This document shows, one piece after another, positions 63,661 to 64,000 of a stretch of DNA of 64,000 nucleotides. How positions within the stretch are numbered: position 1 is the stretch's first letter; every line of letters starts with the position of its first letter. Made by a program: the position numbers and the translations under genes. The notes beneath the pieces are model-generated. The model did no database searches and was not told where the DNA came from. It saw only the letters and a list, made by a program, of their open reading frames with translations. The DNA is taken from the NCBI GenBank assembly GCA_949825045.1, contig OX463807.1:40878749-40942748 (forward strand). The letters are read 5' to 3'. Origin of the DNA: Argyresthia goedartella. Its lineage: Eukaryota; Arthropoda; Insecta; Lepidoptera; Argyresthiidae.

Positions 63661-64000
63661 ATTATTTACCTTACGTTATGTACGTTACGTTACGTTTAAT
63701 GGTAATATTTTTTTAAGCCAAGATTTAAAGAACAAGTATTATTGTCCAATAAATATGTGTCCAATTTACAGAAAATAACTGAAGGCCTGAAAATAATCTA
63801 CTTGTCTTGAAAATCCGGGGCGGATTTTGCCGCCCCCATTATTAATTGCTGGATTCTCTATTCGTGGGCCAAAGGGACAGAAATCTCTTAAATTTCAACC
63901 GTGTTACCATAAAAAAAATTAGACGTAGTTTTACTTCCAAATAAACGTCGAAACCTTTGGATCTTTAAAGAAGTGTGGAACAGGAGTTTACTTTTTGTGG
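63661..64000. other. Unassigned end of window
   Basis: ACGTTACGTTACG words near 63680 and an unclassified remainder. The last bases GTTTACTTTTTGTGG echo GTTTACTTTTTTGTGG at 62387, so a repeat may continue outside the window. Confidence 0.4.

Overview
The window is AT-rich, repeat-saturated animal DNA. The make-up points to an insect and most probably a moth or butterfly: DD37D maT/mariner elements, a BEL/Pao LTR retrotransposon, a piggyBac gene, many Jockey/CR1-like and RTE non-LTR retrotransposons, three families of short tRNA-like SINEs, and the dispersed repeat carrying GTACGGAACCCT that is very common in lepidopteran genomes. This is inference from repeat content. No conserved host exon was recognised, and short host exons could be hidden in the unassigned stretches.

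Layout. 0-9.4 kb: a 605-bp internally deleted hAT element with an 8-bp target duplication, a tRNA-like SINE with a 10-bp target duplication, and a patchwork of 3' ends of non-LTR elements. 9.8-12.75 kb: a nearly whole non-LTR element (minus strand) with endonuclease and reverse transcriptase (RT), broken by stops and frameshifts. 12.9-17.5 kb: foldback MITEs, a SINE, a LINE 3' end and a 1,309-bp maT/mariner element with two nonsense codons. 18.6-24.4 kb: a 148-bp palindromic tandem repeat bounded by 25-bp inverted repeats, SINEs (one expanded into a 21-bp minisatellite), and a foldback repeat whose core is a higher-order tandem array. 25-32 kb: a second, truncated maT copy, foldback MITEs and an 18-bp minisatellite. 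33-39.8 kb: a junction between two different RT lineages (Jockey-like into RTE), then more LINE and SINE pieces.

42.0-47.75 kb is a nest: LINE A is interrupted just after its stop codon by a second LINE (B), and B carries a 38-bp retro-insertion with an 18-bp target duplication that accounts for its frameshift. 47.99-53.71 kb is a complete-ended BEL/Pao element (minus strand; LTRs of 543 and 548 bp; 5-bp target duplication ATATA). Its pol has lost most of RNase H and the integrase core in frame, so it cannot move by itself. 54.5-57.5 kb holds further LINE pieces (one split by a SINE) and a foldback MITE.

57.76-60.78 kb is a roughly 3-kb piggyBac unit, the only apparently intact large coding gene here. 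A 22-nt first exon followed by GTAAGT joins in frame to the main exon across a 274-bp putative intron, predicting a 627-residue transposase with all three catalytic aspartates. The remaining 3 kb holds a near-perfect 57-nt palindrome and repeat fragments.

There is no operon-like cooperation. The parts interact as a transposon community: SINEs and LINEs inserted into LINEs, defective DNA elements that would need proteins from elsewhere, and one possibly active or domesticated piggyBac gene.
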